DNA of 64,000 bases from Diphasiastrum complanatum (GCA_029204225.1 CM055110.1:22028881-22092880), one strand, 5' to 3'. Positions 45,703 through 57,636 are shown, counted from the stretch's first letter. Program-made: numbers and translations. The notes: generated by a model not told the origin, from the letters alone.

Positions 45703-45909
45703 ACACCGCTAAGGACCTCATTTAGGCCATCTCACGAAGCTATCTCTCTCTCTCTGCCTGCGGGTGTCTCTCTCTCTCTCTCTGCCTACAGGTTAGGGTT
45801 TAAATGACATCTGGAGCATGAGCAAATGAGTGCTGATTCAGTTGTTGCATTAGCGCATTCTCTCTCTCACTCACGGTTCTCCCTCTCTCTTGCTCACGGT
45901 TCTCACGAT

Positions 45910-45920
<11 letters not shown>
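45100..45920. repeat. 694-bp tandem segmental duplication
   Basis: The segment with AGTTTAAATGACATCTGGAG and AATGAGTGCTGATTCAGTTG at 45105-45215 is repeated at 45795-45905; the marker AATGAGTGCT lies at 45131 and 45825, an offset of 694. The intervening microsatellites differ in length. Confidence 0.85.
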
Positions 45921-45998
<78 letters not shown>

Positions 45999-46204
45999 TG
46001 CTCTCCCTCTCTCTCTGTTGTAAAGTTACCTTTACAAGTTTTACTTCCGGCGTCAGTATTGTCCCCGGCGCCAGCAGCGCCACTGTTGCTCCCGGCGCCA
46101 CTGTGACCAGAATCCAGCCGGCGCCAAGTTCCTATGGCTGAAAATTTCACGGTTCCTCTCACTATTCTAACGGTTCTCACGGTGCTCTCTCTATCATGGT
46201 AACA

Positions 46205-46275
<71 letters not shown>

Positions 46276-46320
46276 TGCTCTCGGTTCTCACGGTTCCTCT
46301 CTCTCTCTCTCCCACTCACG

Positions 46321-46396
<76 letters not shown>

Positions 46397-46766
46397 GCTA
46401 TCGGTTCTCACAGTTCTCACAGGGCCGTTGTTGACCCCTCCCAAACGACCGCAAAGGAGGTGTTTGTGGTCCCTCCCTTCACGGTGTTTGCGGCCCCTCC
46501 ACTCACTCACTCAGTGGCCATCGCTGATCTGCAAACACACCTTATACTTCAATGTACTCCTCACATGATTAATTGTTTCATCATTTGGCATTATTAACAA
46601 TCATATAAGGTGTTGATCTGCAAACTGGACGTCATTGATCAACAAACAAACCTTATGATGGTGGTGTGATTCTTCAACTCTGCCCGACAGTTGTGATAGT
46701 AGGCTCACGGCTCAAAGTTCCAATAGCAGGCTCTTCTCCTCACGCTTCTGATAGCATGCAGGTCGT

Positions 46767-46870
46767 GATCTTCAACAACTCTTGCCAATTGCGATCTTCA
46801 ACAACTCTTGCCAGTTGCGATCTTCAACAACTCTTGCCAGTCGCGATCTTCAACAGCTCTTGCCAGTTGC
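46767..46870. repeat. 26-bp tandem repeat, four units
   Basis: Four consecutive 26-base units of the form GATCTTCAACAACTCTTGCC plus AGTTGC with only a few substitutions. It ends exactly at 46870. Flanks are the CT-rich block. Confidence 0.95.
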
Positions 46871-47032
46871 GATCCAACGGTTCTCACGAATCTCTCTCTC
46901 TCTCTCTCTCACCGCTAAGGACCGCATTTCACCGCACTCACTCACTCACTCACGGTTCTCTCCCTCTCTCTCTCTCACTCACTCACTCACGGTTCTCACG
47001 ATGCTCTCTGTCTCTCACTCACGGTTCTCACG

Positions 47033-47096
<64 letters not shown>

Positions 47097-47339
47097 GCTA
47101 TCGGTTCTCACGGGCTGTTGTTGACCCCTCCCAAACGACCGCAAAGGAAGTGTTTGCGACCCCTCCCTTCATCCCGCATAGGGACCACATTTAGGCCATT
47201 TGTGGTCCTTTAGGCCACACATTTCACCACAAACGAAGGCAACGCTGACCGCATAAGGTGTTTCTCTCTCTCTCACCACCACCTAGATTGGAATATCAGC
47301 ATCCGTCAACGACATACTGAATTTCCAAATCATCGGCCG

Positions 47340-47386
47340 CCACCTAGATCGGCCGCCATTGCCCGTCAACGACGGGCACTCTTGTA

Positions 47387-47429
<43 letters not shown>
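47340..47429 (-). mobile_element. Helitron-like terminus with (AT)n
   Basis: On the minus strand an (AT)n run (47392-47428) leads into ACTACAAGAGTGCCCGTC, then GTTGACGGGC, so GCCCGTC/GACGGGC form a stem. A TC...ACTA start with a nearby GC hairpin is seen at many plant Helitron ends. The adjoining words CGGCCGCCACCTAGATCGG are also repeated. Weak evidence only. Confidence 0.3.
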
Positions 47430-47433
<4 letters not shown>

Positions 47434-48539
47434 CAAATCTTTAAATTTATCAAACTGCAAATAAAAAACTTCTAAAAGGTCATTATTGAGTTCAACTATT
47501 GTATAATGATCTATGGTGATAGTCAAATTGAGATCATTATGCATATTAATGATTAAGAAGTACTTTAAATTCCAATTTACTTTAAAATATAGGAATTTCA
47601 ACCAAGTGAATACATATAAAGATATTTCATTTACTTGCTTTAGTACTTTGCAAAACTAACATTTCACCAATAATGAGTCTTAAATACTTCATAGGTGACT
47701 CCAAACATCTTCACGATGTTTTGCAAGGTCTTTCACTTGTTCGTTGTTTCCTACTTAGTTGTGCCATGTCCATAACAACATCAAACAGTAATAAGACCAT
47801 GAGAAGATATGGGTCCTAGTAGTTAAAGACATCTTTGTCATTCTAAGTCTTGCCCGAGTCTAGCTCTCTTTACTAGAGAGAATCTAACTACTAAACCCAA
47901 CTCTCACAATGTGCCCCTAGAGATGATTTGTATAAAATTGAATGTATTCCACCAATTTGCTAAACAAAGTGTCGATTCCTCGTTCTTCTTGTTTGTTACG
48001 TTGGCTTCCATGGGTTAAGTGTACATGTAAGATGTTGCTCACAAGGAGTGGCTTGTTTGAATGGTAGTTGGATGTTTGTAATTCGATCATGTGAAGAATG
48101 TTAACTTTTGAGAGTTTAACTCCCAAGGACCCCATCATGTAAGAATTGTTAACCATTGTCATGTGTTAGACGGTACATGTACGTCTACTACAAGATAGGT
48201 TATAAAGTTTCATAAGACACACTAAAATTGATTTCATTCTTGAAGTGTAAGTAGATAGTTGGAAACTTCTTTCCCCAACTCAAATGTGAAACTCCCTTCA
48301 AATTTCTACATGTGTAAGTAGTTGGGGGATGTGACATGAATAAGGCATTTGGCTTGAGACATGGGTTTTGTGCTCATTTGAATCTAGTCCTTTTCTTAGA
48401 TATTGAAATATTTAGAACTAGATATTATTTTGCATGAATTTTGATGAGAGGAGGAGCTTAAATTTCATATAATATGCCTCTATACACACATTATCAATCT
48501 TACATTTATGTGTCTAAAACTTCCTACCCAAATTTACTT
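47430..48539. other. No gene seen
   Basis: AT-rich spacer, no convincing ORF. Confidence 0.5.
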
Positions 48540-48728
48540 TAGTGGAGCTTGCCCGCCCGTTGGCGGGCAGGCAAATTCAAAATATAAGGGTGGGCAGTCA
48601 GCCACCACCTCCATCGTCCCAGCCCCTGCCCGTACCCCTCCCCCTCCCCGGTGCCTTGGCCTGCCCCTTCCCGAGTACTGGTAAAAGAAATTTGCCGAAA
48701 ATCGAATTTCTTTTAGTATATATAGATT
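48540..48728 (-). mobile_element. GC-rich insert with Helitron-like end
   Basis: A short C-rich segment (GCCCGCCCGTTGGCGGGCAG is a self-complementary word) whose right end on the minus strand reads TCTATATATACTAAAAGAAA after an A. Similar in style to the termini at 43312 and 47430. Possibly a small non-autonomous Helitron fragment. Confidence 0.3.
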
Positions 48729-49440
48729 AAATAGTCCTCAAAAGGGCTGCATATTTTTGGCTTACATCCCACACCGTTCTCTTGGATTCTATGCATAATA
48801 GATCTCATAAGAATAAAAAACAAGGTAGTGGACAATGTAGGAGAAAATTGGAAAGAGTATAGGAACGGGATCAGGATAATTTTCCAAAACTCGATATCAT
48901 AATTTTTTTCATGATTTTCATTTGATTATGTGTATATACCCTTTTATGAGTAATAGTATTAAGAATATTGAGAAGCTTTAAAAAATGTAGGTTTTTTAAA
49001 GATAACTCAAAACAGATCTTTAGAGCATTGGCATTGGCCTTGGATATGGCCTGCCCAAACTCAATCCTCCACCACTAACTAAATAAGTAGCCTTTGTATA
49101 CTTTCAAACACGAAATGTCTTAGTCACTTGGCCCTAGGGCCTGAGGTCTATTAGGTGGCAGGTCGGTGCGTGACTGGATCACTGATACATGACGTCTTGG
49201 CCCTTGCTGACCCTGCCTGCCGGCCGTCACATCATCTGGCACGTTCCGAGAAGCGTCGGCAGAGGCACGCCGTCTCCGTCAGGCACGCCGTCCGGCACCT
49301 AGTAGCCGCGTTAGGGCAAACGTGGCAGCCTGTGATTCGTGAGTCACTTTTCATGAGAGCAGCTTTTTACGCGCCAACCCTAGCGAGGACGAAACTGCTC
49401 CGTAGAAGACGAAGAAAAGAATTGGTTTTGTAGTGTGGGT
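48729..49440. other. Upstream region of dCTP pyrophosphatase gene
   Basis: No repeats recognised. GC and CpG rise from about 49150 to 49440, as is common near plant promoters. The 92-codon open frame at 49155-49433 is arginine-rich, lacks any domain and is not called. Confidence 0.45.
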
Positions 49441-49465
49441 GCTCTGGCTTTCGTGTTGCCTGGCA

Positions 49466-49480
49466 GCGCTATTTAAATGC
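49466..49480 (+). promoter_or_regulatory. Putative TATA box of dCTPP1-like gene
   Basis: GCGCTATTTAAATGC lies about 340 bases before the start codon and after a CpG-rich stretch. A leader of roughly 300 bases would follow. Prediction by position only. Confidence 0.4.
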
Positions 49481-49814
49481 ATGGATGGATGGGCGAAGTC
49501 TTTGGTTGAAGTTTTAGGAGACGAGCTTTGAAGTTGAACACGAGTGTAGCAGTGTGATAATTTGTCAATTTGAAATGCTTTGAATACACATCGATTGCAC
49601 CAAACGCTCTCTGTTTCATATTCTATTTTTCTGTTAAAATTGTTCGACCCAGAGTTTTTGGACTGTTTTTTGGAGTTTCTTTGCAGCCGTCTCCCAAAGG
49701 CATTATTAGCTTGCTTGGTGTTGAAGAGGGAGTAGGTTTTTTTTCCTGAATAGTAGTGGTGTTATTCACAAATACTGTTCTTAAACAAGCTGAACAGTAA
49801 AACAGCGGCTGATA

Positions 49815-50578
49815 ATGGTAGAAATCAGTGTACCTGATGGAAAACCTGAAACGGGGATGGCGGTTACGATGTCTAATGGCAACAAGGACAGTAGCGGTGA
49901 AGTGTCGTTGCTGGAGCTCTCAAAGAAGATGCAAGATTTTGCAACTGCCAGGGATTGGGACAAATTTCACAGTCCTCGCAACCTACTGCTCGCTCTTGTA
50001 TATTCTATCTTTCTGAAAACGCATATGCTTTTTGATATTGCTATCAAAATCTGCAACCCCGTGCTTTATATCTTTTGCTTCTTTTCACCTTCAAGATCTA
50101 GGACCGCGTTAGTTCTTTTTAATACCAGCTGAATCTCTTTTATAGATTGCGATTTATGCCTCATGCAAGAATATTATGGACATTCTCTTCCGCGGGATTC
50201 GAAATCTTGATATAGTTTGCATGCAGTCAATTATTTCCCTCGCTTACAGTTGTGTGCGCTATATATCAGGATTTTCCGCTATCTTCTTTTAATCATTATA
50301 TTTACTTGTTTAATGAGCAGGTAGGAGAGATTGGCGAATTGTCAGAAATATTTCAATGGAGGGGAGAGGTTCAAAAAGGACTTCCTGGTTGGAATCTCGG
50401 AGAGAAAGAGCACTTAGGAGAGGAACTTTCTGATGTTCTGTTATACTTGGTACGACTTTCTGATGTTTGTGGTATCGATCTGGGCCAGGCAGTTCTTCGG
50501 AAAATAAAAAAGAACAACCTCAAATACCCAGTCGAGAAATGCAAAGGATCTTCAAACAAGTACACAGCATATCAATGA
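49815..50578 (+). CDS. DCTPP1: dCTP pyrophosphatase 1-like (MazG fold), 2 exons
   Basis: Exon 1 is 49815-49997 (61 codons), exon 2 is 50321-50578, joined by a 323-base intron with GT at 49998 and AG at 50320; the product has 146 aa. It would hydrolyse dCTP (and modified dCTPs) to dCMP and pyrophosphate and so keep unusual nucleotides out of DNA. Family marks: SLLELSKKMQDFATARDWDK and FHSPRNLLLAL in exon 1, then GEIGELSEIFQWRGEV, EHLGEELSDVLLYLVRLSD and KYPVEKCKGSSNKYTAY in exon 2. The Mg-binding acidic residues of the alpha-NTP-PPase superfamily are all present (E64, E67, E96, D99, matching mouse E63/E66/E95/D98). The N-terminal 28 residues are variable, as in relatives. The splice reconstructs the conserved LAL-VGEIGEL junction in phase, which is strong evidence. 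It is the best-conserved host gene of the window and probably works as a homotetramer. Confidence 0.95.
49998..50320 (+). other. Intron of dCTPP1-like gene
   Basis: GTATATTC...TAATGAGCAG, 323 bases, phase 0, AT-rich (about two-thirds). Conforms to GT-AG rule. Confidence 0.9.
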
Positions 50579-53500
50579 GCTTTTGGAAGTTATGGCAATT
50601 CATCGACAAACTTTGAAACCGCTGTGAAACCACGCACATGGTTTTTGAATGTTCATTACTAATTTAGATCCACCTTTGAAATTCTTTTTACTAATTATAG
50701 AAGGTTCTCAAAATTTTGCAGTCCTTATCCCAGGACTAACTAGCTACCTTTCACTGTGAAATATCAAATTTACGGAATGTACGTTACCAGTGTACATTTT
50801 AAACGATAGTTTCATTTCTTGGGATGTTGAGCTTATCAATCTATGACGCAGATCTGCTATTTGCAAATGAGATTCTGCGTTACTCGAAACATTTGAAATA
50901 TTGATTCGAGAAATATTTCGTTTCTGTTATTGTAGGCTGTAGCTTTATGAATACTAAAGATCTTAAGGAAATAAGCACGCGACAGAGACAGTCACGTCTC
51001 ACGACAGTGTAGCACGCCGCACCATTCCCATCACCATCACCGTCACCAGGTAGGATCGGGCCTTGACTTTACATTCAAATTGCAATACCTCCGCATTGCG
51101 CAGGTCTCTAGAATCTCCCTTTTTTTTAAAGCCAAATCTTAGTTGAATATATTATAAAATTGTTTGAAAAGTTTTCTAACCTTTTGAACTCAAAACGCTT
51201 TCTAACATGTACAATCCAATTTCAAAATGTATTATTTTGACAAGTTATTAAAATTTTTGTGAAACTAAGACATAGAATATGTCCTTTCCATGCTTTTGGG
51301 AATTGTGCAAATGGAAAGAAGAGTTTCCTTTAAAATACTTTGTGAATACTTCACTTTGGAAGCATAGTATCTTCTCCTCATGCACACTTGGTTGAGTTAG
51401 AACTTGTCCTGAGTCACTATTCTTGAGCTTCTTGGTCTGCCCTTGTTGATATCTACATATTAAATATGAAAAACAAGGCTATGAAAAAGATCTCAAGACG
51501 CCTTGCCTTTGATGAAGTATTATAAATTGATTGGGAGGTTAAGTTGCAATCAAACCAAATGGGAAAACGTTGAAGAGCAAACAATTAGAATTGTCTTTTA
51601 ATGTTGATCTACTATTTTAACTCTGAAAAAGCAAATAGCAAATGTATCTTACTATGAGATTTACAGATTCTTGAAGTAAATTATTTGTCATGTATTTTAA
51701 CAATCAAAGCATCAATATAATTAAAGAATTTGATTTTTTATATAACTCAACCTATATAAGTCAATTGAACTACTTGAGGGTACATTATCTTAAAACAACA
51801 CTATAGAAGCCAATAAGCAAATGAAATATTTATATGTATGTGAGTTGTAAGCTTTGCAATCCTACAAATTATTTGCCTAATTTATTGAAAATTATATCTA
51901 AATTGCATATTACAACTAATTGAATTGCAAACAAATAAGCAAATAGATGTTATTGCAAGTAAAATATATCAATGGCAATTTGTGTTTTCAAGTGAACTTG
52001 GTTCATCTATTGCACTATGCTTTTTGTATTATATGTGATCATTGACTTTGTGTGATTTGATGTCTACAATTTTCCAAACTTGGCTCTAAAAAATTCTATT
52101 GTCATATATCCGCCAACTATCCTTGAAATTTTCACATGTTTATCATGAGTTTAATGATTTTTTCTATATGTTTTGTATATCACAAATATGGATCTTAAAA
52201 CATTGCAACATTAGATGTAGAAGTGAAGCTTTGAATTATGCAAGATGGTCAAACCATGAATTTAAAAAAAAAAAAAGACAAAAATTGCATCTTAGAATGA
52301 ATGGAAAATAAACTCAACAAAATCTCATTTAAATATATAAATTCACTTAGGGATGACACCTCAATTTCAGCAAATCATTATGATAGATTATTACTATGAT
52401 GACAACTGAAAAAGTGATCTCTACATCATGATTAGGATCTTTGCCTTGTGCAAGTCATTCAAATCCTTAAATGTAAATAAATAATAAATAATTAAATCAA
52501 ACAAAGATTTCATCTTAGAATGACTAGAAATAAAATAAATACACACATGTATATGCATGCAAACACAAACACACATTTTAATGCTCAAATTCACCTAAAA
52601 ATGATATCTTAGTTTTTAGCAAATTATTACAATAGCTTACTATAATCGTGACAAATATAACAAGCATTAATTTTCATACAAATAAAAACACATACATTTG
52701 GATTCTTCAAGTGAAACAAGGAGATAGGTATCACAAGAGGCCTTGTTTTGAAAGGACACGTACTTTGTAGGGAAATTTGCAAAAGCAAAAGGGAAACTTA
52801 AAACTGATGGAACAATGAAAATAGAAAAGATTGTATTGTATGCCGTTTGCAAGATTATGAAGTTCACATTTGGTTTTTCAAGATATTGGCTTTCAATCCA
52901 TTGTAGTGTGGTGTATGGGTAAAGTTCTTGATTGTGATGGTGCGGGCTTGTATTACAATTGCCTAGGGAGGTCTTAGGACTTTAAGGTGTGTAACTTTGT
53001 TTTCTCCAATAAAAAAATATTGGTTTTCAAATGGATGCAAAATGTACATGATTGTTTTCCAAAAAAAGTTGTTGAGATAATGGAAATTTGAAGGTTGAAG
53101 TTGTAGGAGATGATGCTATACAAGCAGGGTTTATGAAGTGAAAAATCTTATCATGGTTTATGAAGTGGGAAATATTATCAGGACGTTTGAATGCAAGCTA
53201 CATAGATTGGTGGTTTGACCACTACGTTTTTTTGTTGTTTGGAATTTACAATTAATCAATGGAGCATATGTCCAAAATTGGTCTAGTTGACTTCCATAAA
53301 TAGTTGTTGGTTCTTTGCATAGAGAGTGTAGTTGCATCTCCATGGCTATCAAGGAAATTTAGGGTCAAAATGGATCAAAAATATATTGGATTGATCCATG
53401 CTAGATACTGTACAGATTGTACTGCTAAGGCATGTGTGAGATCACCAAAATTTGAATGGTTGGTGTTTCTCCAAGGTAGATCCAAATCGAGTGCTTGATA
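50579..53500. other. Gene-poor AT-rich sequence
   Basis: Downstream of the dCTPP1-like gene. I see no transposon coding sequence, LTR palindrome, or ORF with recognisable motifs over nearly 3 kb. An A12 run near 52264 and short CA-rich words near 52540-52570 are the only notable simple repeats. Confidence 0.5.
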
Positions 53501-53869
53501 GCTTCAACACGATGACATTTGTTTTGGGACTTTGACCTAAAAAAGAGTAATCTTTTTTGGTATTTTTTAGTGGTCCTAGTTTTAGGCCAAAATCATGGTT
53601 TTTTTTAGGGATTTCCTAAATTATCTATTAAAAAAATGCCAAAAAAATGCATATTTTTAGTTTTTTTTTTTGCAAATTTCATAAAATCATCATAATTACA
53701 AATGAGATAACATTTCAAAACCACATGATTTTTGAAATTCCAAATTCTATTAAAATACAAAATGACTTAAATTATATTTACGTATTCTTTTTTTAAAGCA
53801 CATTTTCTAATGAATTTTCATTGATGCCTCTCAATTCAAAACTTGACATATTCTAAACACTCGTTTTCA
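53501..53869. other. No gene seen
   Basis: AT-rich with several T- and A-runs. No supported feature. Confidence 0.5.
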
Positions 53870-54400
53870 GTTGATGAAGTTGAAGACCCATCTTTTTCAT
53901 CAGAGTCAACTAACATATCTTCCTCAGAATCAGCATCCAATGTTGACGAGGAACCTTGTAACTCAACCTCTTCTCTGTTGATGGCGAGTTGAAGATGATG
54001 GTTGTTCCATTAATCCAAGTCGTTCTTTCAAAATGGATATAGTTGACTTTCATAGATGATTGGTCATTTTTAACTCAAAATTAAATGCCAAAACATCTAT
54101 ATCTTGTAAATTCAAATTGTTGACTTGGTTGAGTTTTTGACACTCAGTTTCTCTTGCCCTTCGGATCTACTTGCAATATTTCAAATTCGTACCTTTTCAA
54201 AAATATTGGCGTTAAAGTGGTGCTCAACCAAAGGACATGTAATACTATTGTTTGATTACTATTTTAATTGAGCTCAAATACTTTGGCAATCCAAAATGGA
54301 TGTTTTTCTCTATTTTATGAAGCTAAAAGTGCAACAAGACTTTCAATTTGAATTTCATTCAGATCATCACACCACTTCATTTTGCAACTTTTGCAATTTG
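53870..54400 (-). pseudogene. Decayed ORF with acidic tail
   Basis: On the minus strand, broken frames read EKHPFWIAKVFEL, a hydrophobic patch, then LSYK-type sequence and a strongly acidic tail (SSSTLDADSEEDMLVDSDEK, SSTSSTENE). The aromatic FWI.KV start followed by a beta-rich region and acidic end occurs in ORFs attached to hAT-like transposons in some plants, but I cannot assign it. Stops near 54250 and 54140. Confidence 0.3.
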
Positions 54401-54699
54401 CCTATTCCCTCACATTTTTTCAATGTACAAAAAATTATTGCACTCCACATTAGTTGTGAATTATCAAATTGCTCTTATATTTTAATTTTAACTCACATCT
54501 GAAAGTCACATAAGAATACCTGATGGTCATCGTCTCCGATTAGCTGACAGAGCTCTGAACTGCAGACCATAGGGCTGTTGGGAACATCATGCTCCCCATG
54601 CAACTGGATCTCTCAGCCTTTATGCTGAAAGTTGAGGGTGTTTTCCTGATAATTTATGTGGAGAGAAGGTCCTAAGCTGTACTAGCAGCTGTACCTAAC

Positions 54700-54819
54700 T
54701 ACAAGGATCAAAATCAACAAGCATTATCTTGGGATGCTTTTTTGGATGGTGTAGACTACCCATTTGTCAATGCACAAGGTTATCATAAATGGCAACCGGA
54801 CCCATATGGCTATTATTGA
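54700..54819 (+). pseudogene. Conserved ORF tail, second copy
   Basis: YKDQNQQALSWDAFLDGVDY through PDPYGYY and a TGA at 54817-54819. Nearly identical at the protein level to 30714-30833 on the minus strand, and again followed by the conserved lead-in and the GA-LTR. Upstream, similarity stops, so this copy is 5' truncated. Confidence 0.6.
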
Positions 54820-54892
54820 AAATTTGCATTCAAGCATCGATGTTGGTGTCGTGGGACCACCACCAGTTTTGGTGAGAAATACTAATAGAGGG

Positions 54893-55405
54893 TTTGCGGA
54901 TCCCAAGGCTTGCCTAACCCTAGTTAATAAGTGAGAGAGATTTGACTCCCTACGTGTGTAAGTCCAACCCGATGATCACATAGTTATTTGATAATTAGAA
55001 AGTTAATAAAAGGACTTTAGGCCTTTTTGCGGGACTCTTTATGTCGTAGGACCGAAATGTCAAGTTAGTAAATAAAGTTAGAGTTCTCACCAAATTTTAA
55101 TCTCAAATTAGTTCCCTCCAATTTTGAATAGGTTCCCACTCTTTTTTAAGTTTGAATAGTTAGGGAGGTAAAAATGGATGAATAAGATTTTGAGGCCAAG
55201 GCCTTCCTCTCCATTATAAATAGGGGCAAATTCAAGTTGCTCTTCATGTTCAAATCTTCATTTCAATATAAGCAGATTGGCTCTCTTATAGAATGGACTT
55301 GTGAATGTCTTTGCTCTTTATTCTTTTTCCTCCATCTCTCATGCTTTTATTGTATTTGCTAATTGTTAGATCTGAATGTTATTGGGATTGTATATTCTTA
55401 TGCTT

Positions 55406-55462
<57 letters not shown>

Positions 55463-55495
55463 CAATTGTCTATCTCATTGTAGATTGTAGTGTTC
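54893..55495 (+). mobile_element. GA-LTR family, copy 4
   Basis: Matches the LTRs at 22021, 30650 and 32238: AGAGGGTTTGCGGATCCCAA at the start (TGTTGG degraded to AATAG), AAGTCCAACCCGATGATCAC, GGACTTTAGGCCTTTTTGCG, TATA-like ATTATAAATAGGGGC near 55213, TTTGCTAATTGTTAGATCTG, a (GA)n run at 55410-55460 and the post-array block TGTCTATCTCATTGTAGATT. This GA run is shorter and flanked by degenerated sequence, so it is likely an older copy. Confidence 0.7.
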
Positions 55496-55614
55496 ATGGT
55501 TCGAAAAGTATTACATTCATCGGTACAATGCTTGAATGTGTCATATGATCAGTTGTCTTGATACAAAAGAATCGCCTAGTCAACAACGAATATTTGATTT
55601 GTTAAATGAGGTAA

Positions 55615-55616
<2 letters not shown>

Positions 55617-55671
<55 letters not shown>
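55617..55671. repeat. (CT)n microsatellite, ~55 bp
   Basis: Uninterrupted CT run, in the opposite orientation to the GA run 160 bases upstream; the two could pair as a large hairpin. Confidence 0.95.
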
Positions 55672-55674
<3 letters not shown>

Positions 55675-57500
55675 CTACATTGTGATAGGTAGAATAAGAT
55701 TCTCCCCTTCATGCGAAACACATTATGAAGATTATGCCTTTCAAAAAAGGAAAAAATTGCTCAAAGGCAATTTGCGGGTCACTATAATTGTGGAGAAAAG
55801 CTCCCGGAGCATTGTGATACACACTTGCTTGGTGAACCAAGGTAGTTAACAATTATTAGCAAGTCCTTATCGTAAGAATAACCTATATTTTGTTAAAAAA
55901 CCATATGTTTTATGATATACGAGTAGATTTTGGCATACATAAATTTCTTGTACCAAAGTACAACATCCCAACAAAACGAACCAATGATGTTTACTTGAAA
56001 AGGTTTATTCTTGTGGACAATAAGCAATCAAATAATGTTAATTTTATTCGAAGTGCATACTCGATTCATGTTGGCATTCAACTGGCATAAAATATTAATA
56101 TAATGAATATGAATGAGGACAAATATCATTAATGAATAATATTCATTATATGAAATTTCTTCCTTTTTAGCTGGAAAGCTTGAGAGGTACAACAACATGA
56201 TCTTTTATCATATGGAACTTCATTACTCCTTGAGACAGAATATTTTGAAATCATAATTGAGCTGACCAAAGGATCACATGCTAGATTTCACTTCTCGAGA
56301 AGTTGCAACTAATGATACTATCATTTGTTTTCTATAGATATACACTATGCATCGAGGCAGCCTAAACAAGAAGCACAATGCTACCAAGATATTGATGGAA
56401 AAGCGAGAAATGTTCGAGCCCCCGCCAGTGTGGCTGCAGTAAAACAATCTTAGCCAACTCAACCTGCTGCTTTTCGCTCAGTCGCAGTTTAGATTACGAC
56501 TCCCCTTACATTGCCTGAAATAGATGCTATGGCATCCCACTGACGGCCACATGCATAAAATTCACTCTCTACGTAGAAAATCATCTCTAACATTTCATGC
56601 TGGAAAGGCAATAAACTAGCCAACTTATGTGATAGAGACCAACAATCTATGGCGTACATCTGGGACATAAAATCTTTGCATACTTGAACATTTGAGTATT
56701 ACTTGGCAGTGCGAACAAGATTAGAATGATACACGTTTGTGGCAGATAATCATACCAAGAGGGCAACTCTTTCCATTCTCTGGTTGTTTGTGGCTTCTTA
56801 TATGTCCATCCTCAAAAGTTTCCATTCATTTCAACAGATTCAAAGAGAAAGTGGTATAGCCAATCTGGACAACTGAAGAGTTTTCCCATGCAAGAGAATC
56901 TCTAACATTTTGCATACATGTTTACTTATATAACCATTACAGAAGCCTACTACAATTTCTTGATAAAGAATTTGATGAGAAAGATTAGATCATGTAATAG
57001 CTCATATCATTGGTGAACAAGTCTCCATTAGAACTCTTAACAAGGCATCATAAATTAGCCACTTCTGAACGATACCTAGATTGTTTTAAGGAAAAATGAA
57101 ATGCTCAATGGTTCAAGGCATAAATTGAATCATTGCTGGCCTTCATCACAGCTTTGCTCATCAAGAAAAAGTGACATTTTAAAATTCAACACACTTGGAA
57201 TATAGTTGGGTAAACAAGAGGAAACTAAGCAGCTCCAGCATGAAAATTTGTCATGGTGATAAGTACATGACACATGAATTAAGTTAGCACTTGAAGAAAG
57301 TAGAATATTTTTCATAACACTGCAATTAAAAACATCTTTCCTGATTGGCACAAGCTATTCATTCAAATGATCCCACCAATAAATTTTCAAAACATTGGAC
57401 CTAAATTATAGACCTTTGTGCTTCTTGAAAATCACATACCCTTTATTTGCCTTTTGCTGGAAAAATCACAGATTTTTTTTTAAAAAACAAAAGAAAATAT
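55672..57500. other. No supported gene
   Basis: AT-rich. No transposon motif. Could contain introns or further exons of the minus-strand candidate gene whose best exon is at 57556, but none stands out. Confidence 0.4.
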
Positions 57501-57555
57501 AGATGAAATATCATAAGAGAACAACAGTTAAATTCAAGAAGATGACCATACATAC

Positions 57556-57636
57556 CTGGTTTTCTTTAATACTGTCAAAAGCCCGCTTTGAATAAGATGA
57601 ATTTTCTTGTAAATAAGCATTCTCTTCTTCAGTTAT
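57556..57636 (-). CDS. Candidate exon of unidentified gene
   Basis: An 81-base stretch, 27 codons, framed by an acceptor (TTCTGCAG) and a donor (CAG/GTATGT) on the minus strand. It reads ITEEENAYLQENSSYSKRAF and DSIKENQ, a composition typical of a charged helix. A further micro-exon-like piece follows after TTTTTCCAG at about 57472 (QKANKG, then GTATGT). Upstream, another acceptor-led segment (57847-57751) reads LCVRSATAYPIGGILFCLLY. The reading phase between that segment and this exon does not match with the donor I can see, so the model is incomplete. Family not recognised. Confidence 0.35.

Larger units (their letters stand above)
44240..47290. repeat. Complex CT-microsatellite/minisatellite block
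   Basis: Some 3 kb in which (CT)n arrays alternate with variants of a GC-rich unit: GGTGTGGAGGTGTTTGCGGC, CCCTCCCTTCATCCCGCAT, AGGGACCGCATTTAGGCCAT, CTCACGGTTCTCTCT. At least nine such units start near 44275, 44455, 44655, 44765, 44895, 45345, 45585, 46480 and 47130. A second unit, CCGTTGTTGACCCCTCCCAA, occurs about four times. Long (CT)n runs lie at about 45216-45287, 45501-45570, 45909-45994, 46207-46272, 46324-46394 and 47037-47094. Predicted LSLSLS or RERERE proteins in this block are artefacts of the dinucleotide run. Confidence 0.9.

Noticed and set aside
49155-49433. 92-aa ORF upstream of the dCTPP1-like gene
   Set aside because: Arg/Ala-rich frame in CpG-rich promoter-like DNA, no domain, no intron signals; probably chance.
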